Shown here piece by piece: positions 38,747 through 46,297 of a stretch of DNA of 56,287 nucleotides. The position numbers and the translations under genes were made by a program. The notes under the pieces were generated by a model. It was not told the DNA's origin. It saw only the letters and a program-made list of their open reading frames with translations, and ran no database searches. Each line of letters opens with the position of its first letter. The first letter of the stretch is position 1. The DNA comes from Clostridiales bacterium. Its GTDB lineage: Bacteria; Bacillota; Clostridia; Christensenellales; Borkfalkiaceae. Location: positions 1 through 56,287 of the forward strand of contig SVIG01000008.1 in assembly GCA_015071005.1 (NCBI GenBank). The letters are read 5' to 3'.

Positions 38747-40027
38747 TTAGTCCTTTTTCTCAAATCGTATCGTCGCACTCTTGCCGTGCGCTTGTAAGCC
38801 TTCCTTATTCGCAAAATACGCGACCTTATCCGCTACCTTTTCCAAAGCCGTTTTCGGATAGAAAGAAAACTGTGTTTTCTTGACAAAATCGTCCACCGAG
38901 AGCGGAGAAGAGAATTTCGCCGTACCGCTCGTAGGCAAGGTATGGTTGGGCCCCGCGTAATAATCGCCGAGCGCTTCGGGGCAGTTTTTACCAAGGAAAA
39001 TCGACCCTGCGTGCTTGATTTTATCCAAGTATGCAAACGGCTCGTCCACGCAAACTTCTAAATGCTCGGGCGCGATTTCGTTGGAAATCTCAATCGCCTG
39101 CAATAAGTTTTCCGCGACGATAATCTTGCCGTTATCGTCAATCGATTTGCGCGCGATTTCCTTTCTCGAAAGCAAGGGGATTTGCTTTTCTAGCTCCTCG
39201 GAAACCGCATACGCCAATGTTTCGCTGTCCGTGACAAGCACCGCGCTTGCCATCTTATCGTGCTCCGCTTGGGAAAGCAAATCCGCCGCGATATCTTTCG
39301 CGTCGTTCGTGCCGTCCGCAAGCACCAAAATCTCGCTCGGGCCAGCAATCATATCAATCGACACCTTACCAAACACCTGTTTTTTCGCTTCCGCGACGTA
39401 CGCGTTGCCCGGGCCGACGATTTTATCTACCTTGGGGATACTTTCCGTGCCGTAAGCAAGCGCGGCAATCGCCTGTGCGCCGCCCACCTTGAAAATCCTT
39501 GTCACGCCTGCCACTTTCGCCGCCGTTAAAATATCGGGATTGACCTTCCCATCCTTGGACGGGGGCGTGACCATAATAATTTCCGCGCAGCCTGCAATTT
39601 TCGCAGGAATTGCGTCCATAAGCACCGTGGACGGGTACGCCGCCGTACCGCCGGGCACGTACAAGCCTGCCTTGTCGATCGCGGTGATTTTTTGCCCCAC
39701 AATCACACCGTCCGCACGCTCGATCGTGAAGCCTTGACGGAGCTGCTTGGAGTGAAATTCACGGATATTCGCAGCCGCCTCCTCCAAGATTTGCACGAAC
39801 TTCTGATCCGCGTTTTGGTACGCTTCGTCGATTTCCGCTTGCGTGACTTCGAGCGTATCCAATTTTACGCCGTCGAACTTTTCGCTGTACGCTTTGAGTG
39901 CGGCGTCTTTATTTTTGATAACTTCCGCAATGATTTCCGCAACGACGCCTTCTACACTCGCCGTCGGATTCAATCTTGCGAAAATTTCCTCGGGGGAAAC
40001 TTCCCCCCACTTAAAAATCTTTATCAT
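38747..40027 (-). CDS. hisD: Histidinol dehydrogenase
   Basis: The enzyme catalyses the last two oxidations to histidine. Hallmarks are GLYVPGGTAAYPSTVLM, KIVGPGNAYVAEAK, DMIAGPSEILVLAD and DLLSQAEHD with the zinc ligands. Length is 426 residues. Confidence 0.98.
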   Translation of the reverse strand: MIKIFKWGEVSPEEIFARLNPTASVEGVVAEIIAEVIKNKDAALKAYSEKFDGVKLDTLEVTQAEIDEAYQNADQKFVQILEEAAANIREFHSKQLRQGFTIERADGVIVGQKITAIDKAGLYVPGGTAAYPSTVLMDAIPAKIAGCAEIIMVTPPSKDGKVNPDILTAAKVAGVTRIFKVGGAQAIAALAYGTESIPKVDKIVGPGNAYVAEAKKQVFGKVSIDMIAGPSEILVLADGTNDAKDIAADLLSQAEHDKMASAVLVTDSETLAYAVSEELEKQIPLLSRKEIARKSIDDNGKIIVAENLLQAIEISNEIAPEHLEVCVDEPFAYLDKIKHAGSIFLGKNCPEALGDYYAGPNHTLPTSGTAKFSSPLSVDDFVKKTQFSFYPKTALEKVADKVAYFANKEGLQAHGKSATIRFEKKD

Positions 40028-40030
40028 CTT

Positions 40031-40651
40031 TTAACCTATGAGCGCGCTTACCTTTTGCATAAGCGTTTCGATTTCTTCCGTTTTGAACTTAAAGCTCGAT
40101 TTATTCGCAATCAGTCTTGCGCTGATGGGGAAAATTTCTTCCACCACTTCCAAATCGTTTTCCTTTAAGGTTGCGCCCGTTTCCACGATATCCACAATCA
40201 CGTCCGAAAGCCCTAAAATCGGCGCGATTTCAATCGAGCCGTTCAAGTGGATCACGTCGATATCGCGGCACTTGGACGCGTAATATTTCTTCGCGCAGTT
40301 CACGAATTTCGTCGCTACCTTCAAGGTGTTTCTACCGTCGTCGTAGAAATCTTTTTTCGCCGCGACCGCCATTCTGCAAACACCCTTTTTCAAGTCCAAC
40401 AGCTCGTACACGCTCGGCTCGTACTCCGCAAGAATATCCTTGCCGCAAACGCCGATATCCGCCGCGCCGCGCTCCACGTAAATGGATACGTCGGAAGGTT
40501 TTACCCAAAAATAGCGCACGCCCTTTTCTTCGTTCTCAAAAATGAGCTTTCGATTCGGTTCTTTAATGGACGGACATTCATAACCCGCCGCCTCAAAAAT
40601 ATCGTATATTTTTTCCCCAAGTCTGCCCTTGGGAAGCGCTACGTTAATCAT
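40031..40651 (-). CDS. hisG: ATP phosphoribosyltransferase, short form
   Basis: This first enzyme of histidine synthesis is 206 residues long and has ALPKGRLGEKIYDIFEAAG, AADIGVCGKDIL and the PRPP-binding GLSDVIVDIVETGATLKEN. The short form lacks the ACT-like regulatory domain and needs HisZ, which is encoded next to it. The ATG at 40651 overlaps the hisZ stop codon and follows AGGGGG. Confidence 0.97.
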   Translation of the reverse strand: MINVALPKGRLGEKIYDIFEAAGYECPSIKEPNRKLIFENEEKGVRYFWVKPSDVSIYVERGAADIGVCGKDILAEYEPSVYELLDLKKGVCRMAVAAKKDFYDDGRNTLKVATKFVNCAKKYYASKCRDIDVIHLNGSIEIAPILGLSDVIVDIVETGATLKENDLEVVEEIFPISARLIANKSSFKFKTEEIETLMQKVSALIG

Positions 40652-41745
40652 ACGCACCCCCTAATATCGAGCAACGTTTGATAACGCACGCCCGACAGCG
40701 TTTTTTGCGCGCTGACCGACTTGCCTGCCTGCACCGTTTCGTTCACCGCTTTTACAATCGTTTCCACGTCCGTTTTATCGTCGTAAAGCACCATAACGTC
40801 CACGTCTAAAAGGCGCTTGTCTTCGTTGAAGCCTTCCAATAAATCCAAGTATACCGCAAACCCAATCGCGCCCGTTTTCTTGCCCAAACGCTCCATAAGC
40901 TTATCGTATCTACCACCCGAAAGTACGCTTTCTGAAACCCCTTCGATAAAGCCCTTGAAAAGAATGTTATCGTAATAATTGCGGTTGTTTACCACCGAGA
41001 AATCTAAGCGAATATTCTCCGCGTATTCCGTCTTTTCAAGCATGGAAAACAAGGTTTGTAAGCGAGCAAACGGTCTTGCCGCTTTGCCCTTACAATAGGG
41101 CTCGATTTTCGCAAGCGCGACTTGCATTTTTCCGTACGCGCCAACAACCGCAAGCAGCATTTCTTGCCCTGCTTTCACTACGCCGTATTTTTCGCAAACC
41201 GCCATGAGCCCGTGCGCGTTTTTCTCCGCAAGACATTCCATCGCCGCTTTTTCAAACGCGGGATCGCGCTTGATACCGATCCACTCGTCCATCAATGCGG
41301 AAAGTACGCCCAAGTGCGAAATATCGAGCACAAAATTTTTGCTGATTTGCGCCAAGCTCGCCGCCGCCAAGTACACCGCTTCATAGACTTCGTATATGCC
41401 CATTTCCCCAATGCGCTCCAAGCCCACTTGCATAAGCTCTTTGAACTGCTTGGTTTCGCCCGAAATGCGGTAAACGTTCTCGTTATAATAGACCTTACGG
41501 GTATCCCCCGCCGCCACGTCGTTTTTGATAATCGACAGGGTAACGTCGGGTTTCAACGCGAGCAATTTACCGTCTGTGTCGTTGAACGTGATCACTCTAT
41601 CGCCCGTCAAAAAGTCCTTATTCGACGCGTATAAATCGTATTCTTCAAACTTGCTCATTTTATAGGGCAAGTAGCCGTATTTTGCATACAGCGCCCGAAG
41701 CTCGAGCGCAATCTTTTCTTCTTTTTTCAAAATGGATTCGGACAT
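40648..41745 (-). CDS. hisZ: ATP phosphoribosyltransferase regulatory subunit
   Basis: This is a HisRS-like paralogue with a class II synthetase fold. Motif-like segments are DGKLLALKPDVTLSIIKN, YYNENVYRISGETKQFKELMQVG and SGGRYDKLMERLGKKTGAIGF. It lacks the anticodon-binding domain needed for tRNA charging. It forms the hetero-octameric enzyme with short HisG and confers histidine feedback. AGGGGGTG precedes the ATG. Confidence 0.95.
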   Translation of the reverse strand: MSESILKKEEKIALELRALYAKYGYLPYKMSKFEEYDLYASNKDFLTGDRVITFNDTDGKLLALKPDVTLSIIKNDVAAGDTRKVYYNENVYRISGETKQFKELMQVGLERIGEMGIYEVYEAVYLAAASLAQISKNFVLDISHLGVLSALMDEWIGIKRDPAFEKAAMECLAEKNAHGLMAVCEKYGVVKAGQEMLLAVVGAYGKMQVALAKIEPYCKGKAARPFARLQTLFSMLEKTEYAENIRLDFSVVNNRNYYDNILFKGFIEGVSESVLSGGRYDKLMERLGKKTGAIGFAVYLDLLEGFNEDKRLLDVDVMVLYDDKTDVETIVKAVNETVQAGKSVSAQKTLSGVRYQTLLDIRGCV

Positions 41746-41776
41746 AGCCGCACCCCCTATTTCATTTTCCCTTATC

Positions 41777-42937
41777 TTAATCGAATTCTCTTACGCCGAA
41801 AACCCCTTCGATCGCCGCGAGCTTATTCAAAATCTCGCCGTGCGCCGCTACGTTCGTTTCCACGATTGTATAAGCGATTTCCCCTTTCGAGCCGTTCGCC
41901 AAGTTTTCAATGTTGATATTCTCTGCCGAGAACGCCGACGTGATTTGCGTAAGCATATTCGGTATGTTTTTGTTCATGATACAAACGCGCGGTTTGTCGG
42001 ACATGGGAATACCCACCGACGGGAAATTCACGCTGTTGCGAATGTTCCCACAAAGCAAGAACTCGTCGAGCTGCTGCGCCGCCATTACCGCGCAATGGTC
42101 TTCCGATTCCACCGTCGACGCACCGAGATGGGGAATAGCGATCACCCCTTCCGCGCCTGCCGTTTCATCCGTCGGGAAGTCGGTGACGTAGGCGGCGAGC
42201 TTTTTCAATTTCAAAGCCGCTTTCACGTCTTCCGCATTCACCAAATCCGCTCTCGCAAGGTTCAAAACCCGTGCGCCGTTCTTCATTTGCGCGATCGTTT
42301 TTGCGTTGATCATATTCTTCGTTTGCGGCGTTGCCGGTACGTGCAAGGAAATATAATCGCAGTTTTTGAAAATGTCGATATAATCGGACGCTTGCTTGAC
42401 GGACGGAGCCAGACTCCAAGCCGCTTTTGCCGTGATGTAAGGATCGTAGCCCATAACGCTCATACCAAGCGAGATTGCCGCGTTTGCGACCATGCCGCCG
42501 ATCGCGCCAAGCCCGATTACGCCGAGCGTCTTCCCTGCAAGCTCGTGCCCCACGAACGCGGACTTACCTGCTTCCACCGTTTTTGCAACGTTCTCTTGCC
42601 CTGCGAGCGTTTCCACCCATTTCACACCGCCGATAATATCGCGCGAAGCTAATACAAGCGCCGCAATCGCGAGTTCTTTTACCGCGTTCGCGTTTGCGCC
42701 GGGGGTATTGAATACGACTACCCCTGCTTCCGTGCATTTGTCGATGGGGATATTGTTTACCCCTGCGCCGCAACGGGCAATCGCTCGTAAGTTTTTACCA
42801 AACGGCAATTCGTGCAAGTTCGCCGAACGCACCATAATCGCGTCTTCATTTTCGACGTTCGCACTCACTTCATAGCGATTGGTCAAAACGTCCGTGCCAA
42901 CCTTCGCAATTTTATTCATTAACTTGATTTTCAACAT
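41777..42937 (-). CDS. serA: D-3-phosphoglycerate dehydrogenase
   Basis: The enzyme opens serine synthesis by oxidising 3-phosphoglycerate. The NAD-binding GxGxxG occurs in TLGVIGLGAIGGMVANAA. The catalytic Arg/Glu/His set is in RCGAGVNNIP, FPTDETAG and IPHLGASTVESEDH. A C-terminal ACT domain of about 75 residues (PRVCIMNKNIPNMLTQIT) probably senses serine. The start at 42937 follows GGAGAG; an upstream in-frame start at 42961 is less likely. It lies 31 nt upstream of hisZ. Confidence 0.95.
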   Translation of the reverse strand: MLKIKLMNKIAKVGTDVLTNRYEVSANVENEDAIMVRSANLHELPFGKNLRAIARCGAGVNNIPIDKCTEAGVVVFNTPGANANAVKELAIAALVLASRDIIGGVKWVETLAGQENVAKTVEAGKSAFVGHELAGKTLGVIGLGAIGGMVANAAISLGMSVMGYDPYITAKAAWSLAPSVKQASDYIDIFKNCDYISLHVPATPQTKNMINAKTIAQMKNGARVLNLARADLVNAEDVKAALKLKKLAAYVTDFPTDETAGAEGVIAIPHLGASTVESEDHCAVMAAQQLDEFLLCGNIRNSVNFPSVGIPMSDKPRVCIMNKNIPNMLTQITSAFSAENINIENLANGSKGEIAYTIVETNVAAHGEILNKLAAIEGVFGVREFD

Positions 42938-42970
42938 AGTTCTCTCTCCGTTTTTACCCAAAGCTTACCA

Positions 42971-44059
42971 TTACGCTTTGGGATTATTCTTCGCAAACTC
43001 GTCCATAAACTTAACGAGTGCTTCCACACCCTCGTAGGGCATCGCGTTGTAAATCGAAGCGCGCATACCGCCAACCGAGCGATGACCTTTCAAGTTGACA
43101 AGCCCTGCCTTCGCCGCTTCCGAGGCAAACTTTTTATCCAAGTCCGCGTCACCCGTTACGAAAGTCACGTTCATCATCGAACGGCTTTCCTTTTCCACGG
43201 GCGCAACGTAATAGCTTTGCCCGTCTAAGTAATCGTACAAAAGCGCGGCTTTCTTTGCGTTCATTTCACGCATTTTTTCCAAACCGCCAAGCCCCAAAAT
43301 CCACTCGTAAACAAGCTTTGCTATATAGATGCAATAGGTAGGCGGCGTATTGTACATAGAGCCGTTGTCCGCCTGTACTTTATAATCGAGCATCGTCGGC
43401 GTTTCCGCTCTCGCGTTGCCGAGCAGGTCTTCACGGATAATCACGACGGTCAAGCCTGCCGCGGACATGTTCTTTTGCGCGCCCGCGTAAATAACGCCGA
43501 ATTTGCTTACGTCCACAGGTTCACTCAAAATGCAAGACGACATATCCGCTACAAGCGGAACGTCACCCGTTTCGGGAATATAGGGAAACTTCGTGCCGTA
43601 AATGGTGTTGTTAAAGCAAATATGCACGTAATCCGCGTCCGCTCTAAACGAATTTTTGTCCGTCTTTGGCACAAACGAGAAATTGCTATCCTTGCTGCTC
43701 GCCACCGCAACAGCGTCCCCGTATTTTTGCGCTTCCTTGTAGGCTTTGGTCGAGAATTGTCCCGACAAAATATAGTCCGCCTTCTTACTCCCGTTCATCA
43801 AGTTCAAGGGCACAGCCGCAAACTGCGTAGACGCGCCGCCTTGCAAAAACAAGACTTTATAATTCTCGGGAATATTCATTACTTGACGCAAAAGCGTTTC
43901 CGCGTCGCCGATGATTTTTTCATAGACGGGCGAGCGGTGACTCATCTCCATAACGGACATTCCGCTCCCTTCGTAATTCAACATTTCCGCAGCGGCTTTT
44001 TGCAACACTTCCAAGGGCAACATCGAAGGCCCAGCCGAAAAATTATACACTCTTTCCAT
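42971..44059 (-). CDS. serC: Phosphoserine aminotransferase
   Basis: MERVYNFSAGPSMLPLEVLQ is the SerC N-terminus. The PLP lysine lies in GVIYAGAQKNMSAAGLTVVI. RSVGGMRASIYNAMPYEGV closes the protein. It transaminates 3-phosphohydroxypyruvate to phosphoserine. The start at 44059 follows GGAG at 6-nt spacing; an ATG at 44071 is in frame but less suited. It is the first gene of the ser-his operon. No serB is present nearby. Confidence 0.96.
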   Translation of the reverse strand: MERVYNFSAGPSMLPLEVLQKAAAEMLNYEGSGMSVMEMSHRSPVYEKIIGDAETLLRQVMNIPENYKVLFLQGGASTQFAAVPLNLMNGSKKADYILSGQFSTKAYKEAQKYGDAVAVASSKDSNFSFVPKTDKNSFRADADYVHICFNNTIYGTKFPYIPETGDVPLVADMSSCILSEPVDVSKFGVIYAGAQKNMSAAGLTVVIIREDLLGNARAETPTMLDYKVQADNGSMYNTPPTYCIYIAKLVYEWILGLGGLEKMREMNAKKAALLYDYLDGQSYYVAPVEKESRSMMNVTFVTGDADLDKKFASEAAKAGLVNLKGHRSVGGMRASIYNAMPYEGVEALVKFMDEFAKNNPKA

Positions 44060-44138
44060 AATCTTCTCCATTTTGCGCCCAATAAACGAAAAAATCGAAT
44101 ACGGCGCGCGTTTTAATCAAAAATATTGATTATTGGCT

Positions 44139-44167
44139 ATTATAACATTATATAATCGAAAAAGCAA
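44139..44167 (-). promoter_or_regulatory. Sigma-A promoter of the ser-his operon
   Basis: On the minus strand TTGCTT (44162-44167) and a perfect TATAAT (44139-44144) are 17 nt apart, giving a leader of about 75 nt. The leader shows no T-box or attenuator. Confidence 0.78.
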
Positions 44168-44219
44168 GGATTTTAACGGGAAAATCGTAGATTTTTCTTG
44201 ATTTGTATAATTTATAATT

Positions 44220-44249
44220 AAATGCGAAAATAAAAGTTCGCATTTTTTT
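44220..44249 (+). terminator. Terminator-like hairpin at the left flank of the element
   Basis: AAATGCGAA (44220-44228) and TTCGCATTT (44237-44245) form a 9-bp stem followed by a T run on the plus strand. No plus-strand gene precedes it in the integrated form, which suggests it could serve the end of the phage transcript in a circular form. Confidence 0.5.
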
Positions 44250-44261
44250 ATTTTCATTTTT

Positions 44262-44402
44262 GCCGAAAATACGGAAAATATGCTTGTTCTCGTCCGTTTC
44301 GGCAAAATCTGCTCCCTTATGGCGCATGAGCCGTATGGAAGCTTTCAACGCTCATGGCGTAGCGTTTGCGCGAACGCTACGCCCCCTATGTGGGAATGAG
44401 CG
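44262..44402 (+). repeat. Highly structured non-coding region ahead of the first phage gene
   Basis: Several inverted repeats lie within 140 nt. GCCGAAA-CGGA (44262-44275) pairs with TCCG-TTTCGGC (44293-44303). CATGAGC (44325-44331) can pair with GCTCATG (44350-44356). CGCTCAT (44349-44355) can instead pair with ATGAGCG (44396-44402), enclosing a perfect 11-bp hairpin, GGCGTAGCGTT/AACGCTACGCC (44356-44383). The alternatives are mutually exclusive. Filamentous phages carry hairpin-rich intergenic regions for minus-strand origin and packaging, so this is a candidate. No protein is encoded here. Confidence 0.6.
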
Positions 44403-44433
44403 TAAGAAAAAATTTAATAGGAGTGTTGAAAAC

Positions 44434-44652
44434 ATGAAAGAAATGGATTTTATCTATTGGCAAGTTATAAGGTCGGAAGACCGTGGGCATAGACATTATA
44501 CATTCGCTGTAAAAACCTTTTACGATGAACAAAAAGCTTTACGTTGGGCGGTACGTCATTGTAATCTTGACAGTTATTCTGTTTTAAGAATTTGTACCTA
44601 TAAATCGGGTGCTATTTGTTGTGAAGTTATCAAGCAGGGTGTTAAGCAATGA
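44434..44652 (+). CDS. Small protein of unknown function, first gene of the element
   Basis: This 72-residue protein starts MKEMDFIYWQVIRSEDRG and ends with ICCEVIKQGVKQ. It is mixed alpha/beta in appearance, with no TM or signal. The ATG follows AGGAG. Its stop codon overlaps the next gene by four bases (ATGA), indicating coupling. No family was recognised; an early regulatory or replication role is inferred only from position. Confidence 0.7.
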   Translation: MKEMDFIYWQVIRSEDRGHRHYTFAVKTFYDEQKALRWAVRHCNLDSYSVLRICTYKSGAICCEVIKQGVKQ

Positions 44653-45503
44653 GTTACGACGTAATAGAAACGTTGGTTGCGACGAAGAAAAAGGAAATGC
44701 AACCTGCAAGCATTGTTCAGTTGGAAGGTGAAATACAGTTCACAAGGTATTTGCCTTTGGAAATGTCAATGAAGGTTGAACCGAAATTTGCGGATTTGCA
44801 AAGGTATGTAAATGACTTCGGTAGGTGCGTGAAACGCATTCAAGACGATTTTATTTTATGTGGTTATTTTTTAAACCTTATCAAACGCGAAGGCTTGTAT
44901 CGTTATTGCATTGAAGAAGGCTTGCAAGGTTATACGAATTTTTACAAGTTTTGCGAGGAAAAGTTAGGCGTGGCACAAACCACGGCAAAACGACTTATCG
45001 CAATTAACGAGCATTTTTGTAAAAATGATTCCAAGTTGCCTGAACAGTATAAAAGGTTTGGTGCTTCAAAGCTTGCAATTATGGCGACGTTTGAAAACGG
45101 ATTAGAAGGAAAATTGCAACCGAGTGTTACCGTAAAACAGTTAGACAAGCTGAAAAAATATTATTCATCGCACGAATGGCATGTAGATTTACAAACAACG
45201 TGGCGCGATGATTTGAAAAAGTTTGAAACCGAACAGGAACAAAACCGTTTATTAAAAAGTACAAGGTTACTTCAAAGGAAGTTTGAATCAGCGAAGGAAA
45301 CGGGCGGCAAGCCCAAAGGCTTGGTGTCCGATCCATTTAAAGCATATACACGTTTTTTTGATGAAACGTTGCGAACAGTTGCAGGTTTACATAGTAACAA
45401 TACACGTTTTGCCCCTATCGTAGAAGAATTAGAAAGCGTATTGAAACGCTTGCAGGGCGAAGTGTTGAAAATGCAGTCCAACGATATGTTGGACGGGCTG
45501 TAA
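44649..45503 (+). CDS. DUF3102-like DNA-associated protein
   Basis: Residues about 50-115 contain DDFILCGYFLNLIKREGLYR followed by FYKFCEEKLGVAQTTAKRLI. This is the pattern seen in DUF3102-type proteins found on phages and plasmids, where a helix-turn-helix-like segment resembles KilA/ParB neighbours. The C-terminal 120 residues are helical and charged. It has no TM. A copy-control, partition or early regulatory role is plausible from the family context but unproven. The ATG overlaps the preceding stop codon. Confidence 0.68.
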   Translation: MSYDVIETLVATKKKEMQPASIVQLEGEIQFTRYLPLEMSMKVEPKFADLQRYVNDFGRCVKRIQDDFILCGYFLNLIKREGLYRYCIEEGLQGYTNFYKFCEEKLGVAQTTAKRLIAINEHFCKNDSKLPEQYKRFGASKLAIMATFENGLEGKLQPSVTVKQLDKLKKYYSSHEWHVDLQTTWRDDLKKFETEQEQNRLLKSTRLLQRKFESAKETGGKPKGLVSDPFKAYTRFFDETLRTVAGLHSNNTRFAPIVEELESVLKRLQGEVLKMQSNDMLDGL

Positions 45504-45507
45504 AAAT

Positions 45508-45529
45508 GAGAGTCCAACGTTGGACTCTC
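45508..45529. repeat. Perfect 22-bp palindrome after the DUF3102-like gene
   Basis: GAGAGTCCAAC (45508-45518) is followed directly by its reverse complement GTTGGACTCTC (45519-45529) with no spacer. It starts five bases after the stop codon. No T run follows, so it may be a dimeric-protein operator or a DNA structural signal rather than a terminator. Confidence 0.7.
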
Positions 45530-45543
45530 GTTAAATCGATATC

Positions 45544-45598
45544 AAACGTGAGGAGCGTTTAGATAAATAATTTTAAATGCGCGAGGAGCGCGAAGGAG
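45544..45598 (+). promoter_or_regulatory. Two GAGGA-loop stem-loops before the SSB-like gene, followed by the SD
   Basis: AAACG/CGTTT (45544-45548 and 45556-45560) and GCGC/GCGC (45579-45582 and 45588-45591) form two short hairpins whose loops both display GAGGA. The true SD sequence AAGGAG (45593-45598) follows 7 nt before the ATG. Loops with GGA are the preferred target of CsrA-type repressors and mimic SD sequences, so translational control is a reasonable inference. Confidence 0.45.
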
Positions 45599-45605
45599 TA
45601 ATTTT

Positions 45606-46166
45606 ATGAAGTGTTATGTTATTAAGACGGAGAAGAAGACGACCAAGAACGGTGAAGATTATTTCAACCGCACGTTGTATCTTCAAGGCGTAGGCTTGTC
45701 GGGTATAGTACCCATTCGTGTTTGCTATTTCGGTAAACCTGTAATGGAAGCTGTTATGGAAAAGGTTATTGACCCTGCAACGAACAAGCCGAAGTTGGAT
45801 AAGGACGGCAAGGAATTGCTTGTCGAAAAGAAGGACAAAGACGGCAACGTTATTATGCGCGTGAAGAAAGACGAGGACGGCAACGATATTCTTCGTGATG
45901 ATGATTTCCGTATTAGGGAAGATTTGTTGGATATGTTTGCGGTTAGCTATGAAGCATTCAAGCAGGGCGAAATCTGCAATCCCGTAGAAGTTTTTGCGAG
46001 AGCGAAAAAGACGGAAAGTAAAGACGGCGAAAAGTACAATTTCTTTATCAGGGTTGGCGAAGACGATATCCCTGTTGAGGTTATCGACTTTTCCACTGAT
46101 GACCGTACCGACTTTAAATACCGTGGCAATCTTGCCAAAATGCGGTATTTGGCAAACAATGCGTGA
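45606..46166 (+). CDS. Putative ssDNA-binding protein (gene V-like by position)
   Basis: This 186-residue protein starts with beta-strand-rich sequence (MKCYVIKTEKKTTKNGEDYF, then LYLQGVGLSGIVPIRVCYFG). A charged insertion at about 55-105 has several DKDG-type turns, and the end is again strand-rich (FFIRVGEDDIPVEVIDF). The layout would suit an OB-fold with a long loop. It has no TM. Its position immediately upstream of rep is like that of the ssDNA-binding replication proteins of filamentous phages. No sequence family was recognised, so the role is inferred from context. Confidence 0.6.
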   Translation: MKCYVIKTEKKTTKNGEDYFNRTLYLQGVGLSGIVPIRVCYFGKPVMEAVMEKVIDPATNKPKLDKDGKELLVEKKDKDGNVIMRVKKDEDGNDILRDDDFRIREDLLDMFAVSYEAFKQGEICNPVEVFARAKKTESKDGEKYNFFIRVGEDDIPVEVIDFSTDDRTDFKYRGNLAKMRYLANNA

Positions 46167-46194
46167 GGTAATTGCGTAGGTTTTTTCATAAGAA

Positions 46195-46240
46195 GGGATT
46201 ATGTGGGGAAAACCACATAATCCCCCTCCTTGATAATATA
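46195..46240 (+). other. Candidate double-strand origin (dso) for rolling-circle replication
   Basis: GGGATTATGTGG (46195-46206) and CCACATAATCCC (46213-46224) make a perfect 12-bp stem with loop GGAAAA. Five bases later comes CTTGATAATA (46229-46238). CTTGATA is the conserved nick sequence of pC194/pUB110-type plasmids and resembles the phiX174 origin, where cleavage falls between G and A. It lies about 60 nt before the rep start. No T run follows the hairpin, which argues against a terminator. Confidence 0.72.
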
Positions 46241-46297
46241 GAATCATCTTCACCCGCAAAATCTTGGAACAAAATCTTTACTACGGAGCGTTGAAAT

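Noticed and set aside
44137-44145. CTATTATAA repeated at 55702-55710 as a possible attachment-site direct repeat
   Set aside because: Nine AT-rich bases are expected by chance, and the left copy is part of the serC promoter.
44200-44230. XerCD dif-like site for inovirus integration
   Set aside because: An AT-rich TATAATTTATAATTAAAT stretch suggested a dif core, but the XerD arm does not match any dif consensus I know and no second copy was found on the right.
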